Assembly (NCBI GenBank): GCA_015257605.1
Contig: JABZJV010000015.1
Coordinates: 1-15,599, forward strand
Length of the DNA: 15,599 bases
Direction of reading: 5' to 3'
Origin: Nanosynbacter sp.
GTDB taxonomy: Bacteria > Patescibacteriota > Saccharimonadia > Saccharimonadales > Saccharimonadaceae
Numbering within the stretch: position 1 is the first letter of the stretch; each line of letters begins with the position of its first letter. Positions 13,768-15,599 of the stretch are shown one piece after another. The position numbers were made by a program, and so were the translations under genes. The notes under the pieces were generated by a model. It was not told the origin of the DNA. It ran no database searches and saw nothing but the letters and a program-made list of their open reading frames with translations.

Positions 13768-15021
13768 TTATGCTTTGCTGCCGTCTAGAGCTGGCGGCGA
13801 CTTTAACTCCGCAATCGGTAGCCGAAAGCCAAAAGTACTACCCTTGCCGAGCTCCGATTCGAAAATCATCGTACCGCCATGCCCTTCGACTACTTTCTTC
13901 GCCAAGAACAAGCCGATCCCCGTGCCGTCCGGCCGCTGCCGCCGAGCGTTGTCGCCGCGAAAGAACTTAGTGCCGAGCTTTTTCTTGGCAGATGGCGACA
14001 CACCCATTCCCTTATCGATTACCCGCAAAACTGCCTGGCCATCTTCAATTGACAATCGGACCTTTACCGTATTAGCGTCTGGTGAATAATAAATAGCGTT
14101 ATCAATGAAATTCATAATAACTTGGCGAATCTTGGTGTCGTCTAGATACAGCAGCGGAAAACGCGCTGGCTGGCGATACGTGACCTTGACCTTATGCGTA
14201 TTTGCTACCTGATCTACGTTCACAACCTCTTCGGCAACCAGCTGCGACAAATTGACCGCTGTACGATTGATAATAAATTTACCAGTCTGCAAACGGCTCA
14301 CGTTCAAAAAATCACTAACCAATCGCACCATCCGTTCACTGCTGCGAAAAGCTTCTTCTAGTAGCTGTCGCTGGGCTGGCGTAATTTTACCAGCATCGCC
14401 TTCAAGCACCATGCTTAGATAGCCTTTTACGCTAGTTAAAGGTGTTCGCAGCTGGTGGCTGGCCATACTGACAAACTCATCTTTAGTAGCATCCAGGGCC
14501 TGCAATCTTTTGTTGGACTGGCGCAGCTGGCTAGTCGCTTCGTCGACTTCTTTCTCTAGATTTCCCGCTAAGCGGCGAATCTCCTCCAGGCGAAACATAT
14601 TCAAGAGCGCCACCGATAAATTGCGCGCCAAAACATCAAACAGCTCAAATTCCTTACCGCGAATCTCGCAGCCATCACGCCGCTCGCCAATTACTAGGCA
14701 ACCAATTTTCTGATCAGCAACGCACAGCGGTAAGATTACTGCAATACCATACCGAGCATAATCACCAATATCGCCAGAACCAAGCGTCTGCGAGTCCAAC
14801 CATGCCGGCACATTACGCTTGCCAGCAATATACGGCTGGTGATATTGATCACAAAAAGCCACGCCAGCAAAACGTACTTGCAATACACTAACAAAAGTCT
14901 CTAAATAACTATTTAGCAATGTATCAATGTCTTTGGCATCAACCATTTTGCGCGTCAGAACGTCCACAACTTGTTGCGAACGATACGATGGACGGCGAAC
15001 TCTACCAAAAAACCGCTTCAT
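13768..15021 (-). CDS. Soluble GAF-domain sensor histidine kinase
   Basis: The protein has 417 aa and no membrane segment, so it senses a cytosolic signal. A GAF-like domain (about 18-140) is followed by a coiled coil (about 143-178). The HisKA dimerisation domain has the phospho-acceptor H189 in ASHQLRTPLTSVKGYL. The HATPase domain shows the N box in VIMNFIDNAIYYS (N304, N308), the G1 box VIDKGMGV (D336) and the G2 box DGTGIGLFLAKK (365-376), then GHGG and GKGSTFGFRLP. All residues for kinase activity are present. The GAF ligand is unknown. The gene is divergent from the response regulator across 78 bp, an unusual layout for a cognate pair but a plausible partnership. A TACTAT ends 7 nt before the ATG, so the transcript may be leaderless; the AAGG next to the ATG is too close to act as a Shine-Dalgarno sequence. 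Confidence 0.93.
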   Translation of the reverse strand: MKRFFGRVRRPSYRSQQVVDVLTRKMVDAKDIDTLLNSYLETFVSVLQVRFAGVAFCDQYHQPYIAGKRNVPAWLDSQTLGSGDIGDYARYGIAVILPLCVADQKIGCLVIGERRDGCEIRGKEFELFDVLARNLSVALLNMFRLEEIRRLAGNLEKEVDEATSQLRQSNKRLQALDATKDEFVSMASHQLRTPLTSVKGYLSMVLEGDAGKITPAQRQLLEEAFRSSERMVRLVSDFLNVSRLQTGKFIINRTAVNLSQLVAEEVVNVDQVANTHKVKVTYRQPARFPLLYLDDTKIRQVIMNFIDNAIYYSPDANTVKVRLSIEDGQAVLRVIDKGMGVSPSAKKKLGTKFFRGDNARRQRPDGTGIGLFLAKKVVEGHGGTMIFESELGKGSTFGFRLPIAELKSPPALDGSKA

Positions 15022-15028
15022 TGCCTTT

Positions 15029-15093
15029 ATAGTACACTTTTCTCGACGATAACGCTAGAGCTTACTCGAAAAGTAACCGGGATATGCTATTAT
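15029..15093. promoter_or_regulatory. Divergent kinase/regulator promoter region with inverted repeat
   Basis: The 78-bp gap holds two outward -10 boxes: TACTAT (15029-15034, minus), 7 nt from the kinase ATG, and TGCTATTAT (15085-15093, plus, extended -10), 6 nt from the regulator ATG. Between them ACTTTTC (15036-15042) and GAAAAGT (15068-15074) form a 7-bp inverted repeat around the middle of the gap. The flanking CGA/TCG continues it imperfectly. Neither side has a good -35 or a Shine-Dalgarno sequence. Confidence 0.5.
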
Positions 15094-15099
15094 AAAAGC

Positions 15100-15474
15100 A
15101 TGACAACTATCGCTATTATCGAGGACGATCAAGTAATCAACCAAATGTACCGGATGAAGTTCGAGGCGGCTGGATTCGATGTGGTTACTGCCAGCGACGG
15201 CGAGACTGGCGTCAAAGTGGTTCAGCATGCTAATCCTGACATCATTTTGCTTGATCTGCAAATGCCGAATATGAACGGCACCGAAGCGCTGCGAAAAATC
15301 CGCCAGCAGCCCGCTAATGCTAATACGCCAGTTATCATTCTAACCAACCTAGGCGAAGAAGAGGCACCTGCCGAGCTGCGTAACCTAGGTATTCATAGTT
15401 ATATCGTCAAGGCTAATCTAACACCTAGCCAAGTTGTAATCCACGCCAAAGAAGCGCTGAACGATAAGCGATAG
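15100..15474 (+). CDS. Single-domain response regulator (CheY-like receiver)
   Basis: The 124-aa protein is one receiver domain with nothing after it. The acidic pocket is IIEDD (E8, D9, D10) and the phosphorylated Asp is D52 in IILLDLQMPNMNG. The switch Thr is T82 in VIILTN and the conserved Lys is K104 in SYIVKAN. With no DNA-binding output it must act by protein contact or as a phosphate carrier. The open frame extends upstream to 14971, but the ATG at 15100 is preceded by an extended -10 (15085-15093) and gives the normal receiver N-terminus MTTIAIIEDD. It is the only plus-strand gene here, divergent from the kinase and convergent with folD, whose stop lies 5 bp away. No terminator separates the two. 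Confidence 0.93.
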   Translation: MTTIAIIEDDQVINQMYRMKFEAAGFDVVTASDGETGVKVVQHANPDIILLDLQMPNMNGTEALRKIRQQPANANTPVIILTNLGEEEAPAELRNLGIHSYIVKANLTPSQVVIHAKEALNDKR

Positions 15475-15479
15475 AATTA

Positions 15480-15599
15480 CTATAACTTACCAACTCGCCG
15501 CAAGCACGCCTCAATCAGATGATCAAATAATACTGCGTATGTCAACGGACCGACACCGCCCTTTTGCGGTGTAATCGTAATATCGCTGCGCTGGCGAAC
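15480..15599 (-). CDS. folD: FolD, methylene-THF dehydrogenase/cyclohydrolase, C-terminal end (cut by window edge)
   Basis: The last 39 codons and the TAG stop (15480-15482) are present; the rest lies beyond the right edge. The sequence reads RSDITITPQKGGVGPLTYAV followed by a final helix. This matches the C-terminal FolD signature ITPVPGGVGPMT in the NADP-binding domain, with Val-Pro replaced by Gln-Lys and Met by Leu. FolD links the one-carbon pool, oxidising 5,10-methylene-tetrahydrofolate to methenyl and then hydrolysing it to 10-formyl-tetrahydrofolate. The gene converges on the response regulator. Confidence 0.85.
   Translation of the reverse strand, partial: VRQRSDITITPQKGGVGPLTYAVLFDHLIEACLRRVGKL

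Noticed and set aside
14971..15099. Upstream extension of the response regulator frame (43 extra codons)
   Set aside because: It would overlap the kinase start and both promoters, and receivers normally begin at the IIEDD strand; the -10 box at 15088-15093 also rules it out.
1..15599. CRISPR array, insertion sequence, phage genes or replication origin
   Set aside because: No regularly spaced repeats, transposase, integrase or DnaA-box cluster were seen by eye.

Overview
The window reads as a stretch of a Candidatus Saccharibacteria (TM7, Patescibacteria) chromosome. Evidence: a BspA-like surface protein N-terminus, an RpfB-like DUF348/G5/Rpf protein next to a G5/3D protein, a P/S/A-rich tail-anchored protein starting with FDFDELD, a very large single-pass secreted protein ending in ELPPRY, and a soluble GAF histidine kinase with a single-domain response regulator. 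The lineage assignment comes from memory of such proteins and was not searched. TGA acts as a normal stop (end of rsmA), so code 11 applies and the UGA=Gly code of Gracilibacteria/SR1 does not. Coding density is very high, and all genes but one lie on the minus strand.

Layout, in minus-strand transcription order (right to left): the 3' end of folD (cut by the right edge), convergent with a plus-strand response regulator gene. The histidine kinase gene is divergent from the regulator across 78 bp. Then come a small membrane-anchored protein (147 aa) and, coupled to it by a 1-bp TAATG overlap, a 927-aa exported protein. Next are tRNA-Glu(UUC) with its own promoter and terminator; pyruvate kinase (pyk) with a terminator; triosephosphate isomerase (tpiA); the 501-aa tail-anchored protein; and a UvrD/PcrA helicase. 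A cell-wall block follows: an RpfB-like enzyme, a G5/3D enzyme, rsmA (TAG immediately followed by ATG) and pgeF (ATGA overlap). Last is the start of a BspA-like surface protein cut by the left edge.

The cell-wall block is the most coherent functional unit. Two proteins share the same DUF348-G5 scaffold but carry different C-terminal catalytic folds (Rpf lysozyme-like versus 3D barrel). They sit directly upstream of rsmA, as rpfB does in Actinobacteria and yabE does (nearby) in Bacillus. In a reduced, host-attached bacterium they could remodel its own wall or that of its actinobacterial host.

A second pattern runs through the window. Several genes that begin transcription units (pyk, the 147-aa gene, the kinase, the regulator, probably the helicase) have a good -10 hexamer only 6-8 nt before the start codon and no Shine-Dalgarno sequence, so their mRNAs are predicted to be leaderless or nearly so. 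Genes inside operons instead use overlaps or, in one case, a clear Shine-Dalgarno sequence. No CRISPR array, insertion sequence, phage gene or rRNA was seen.
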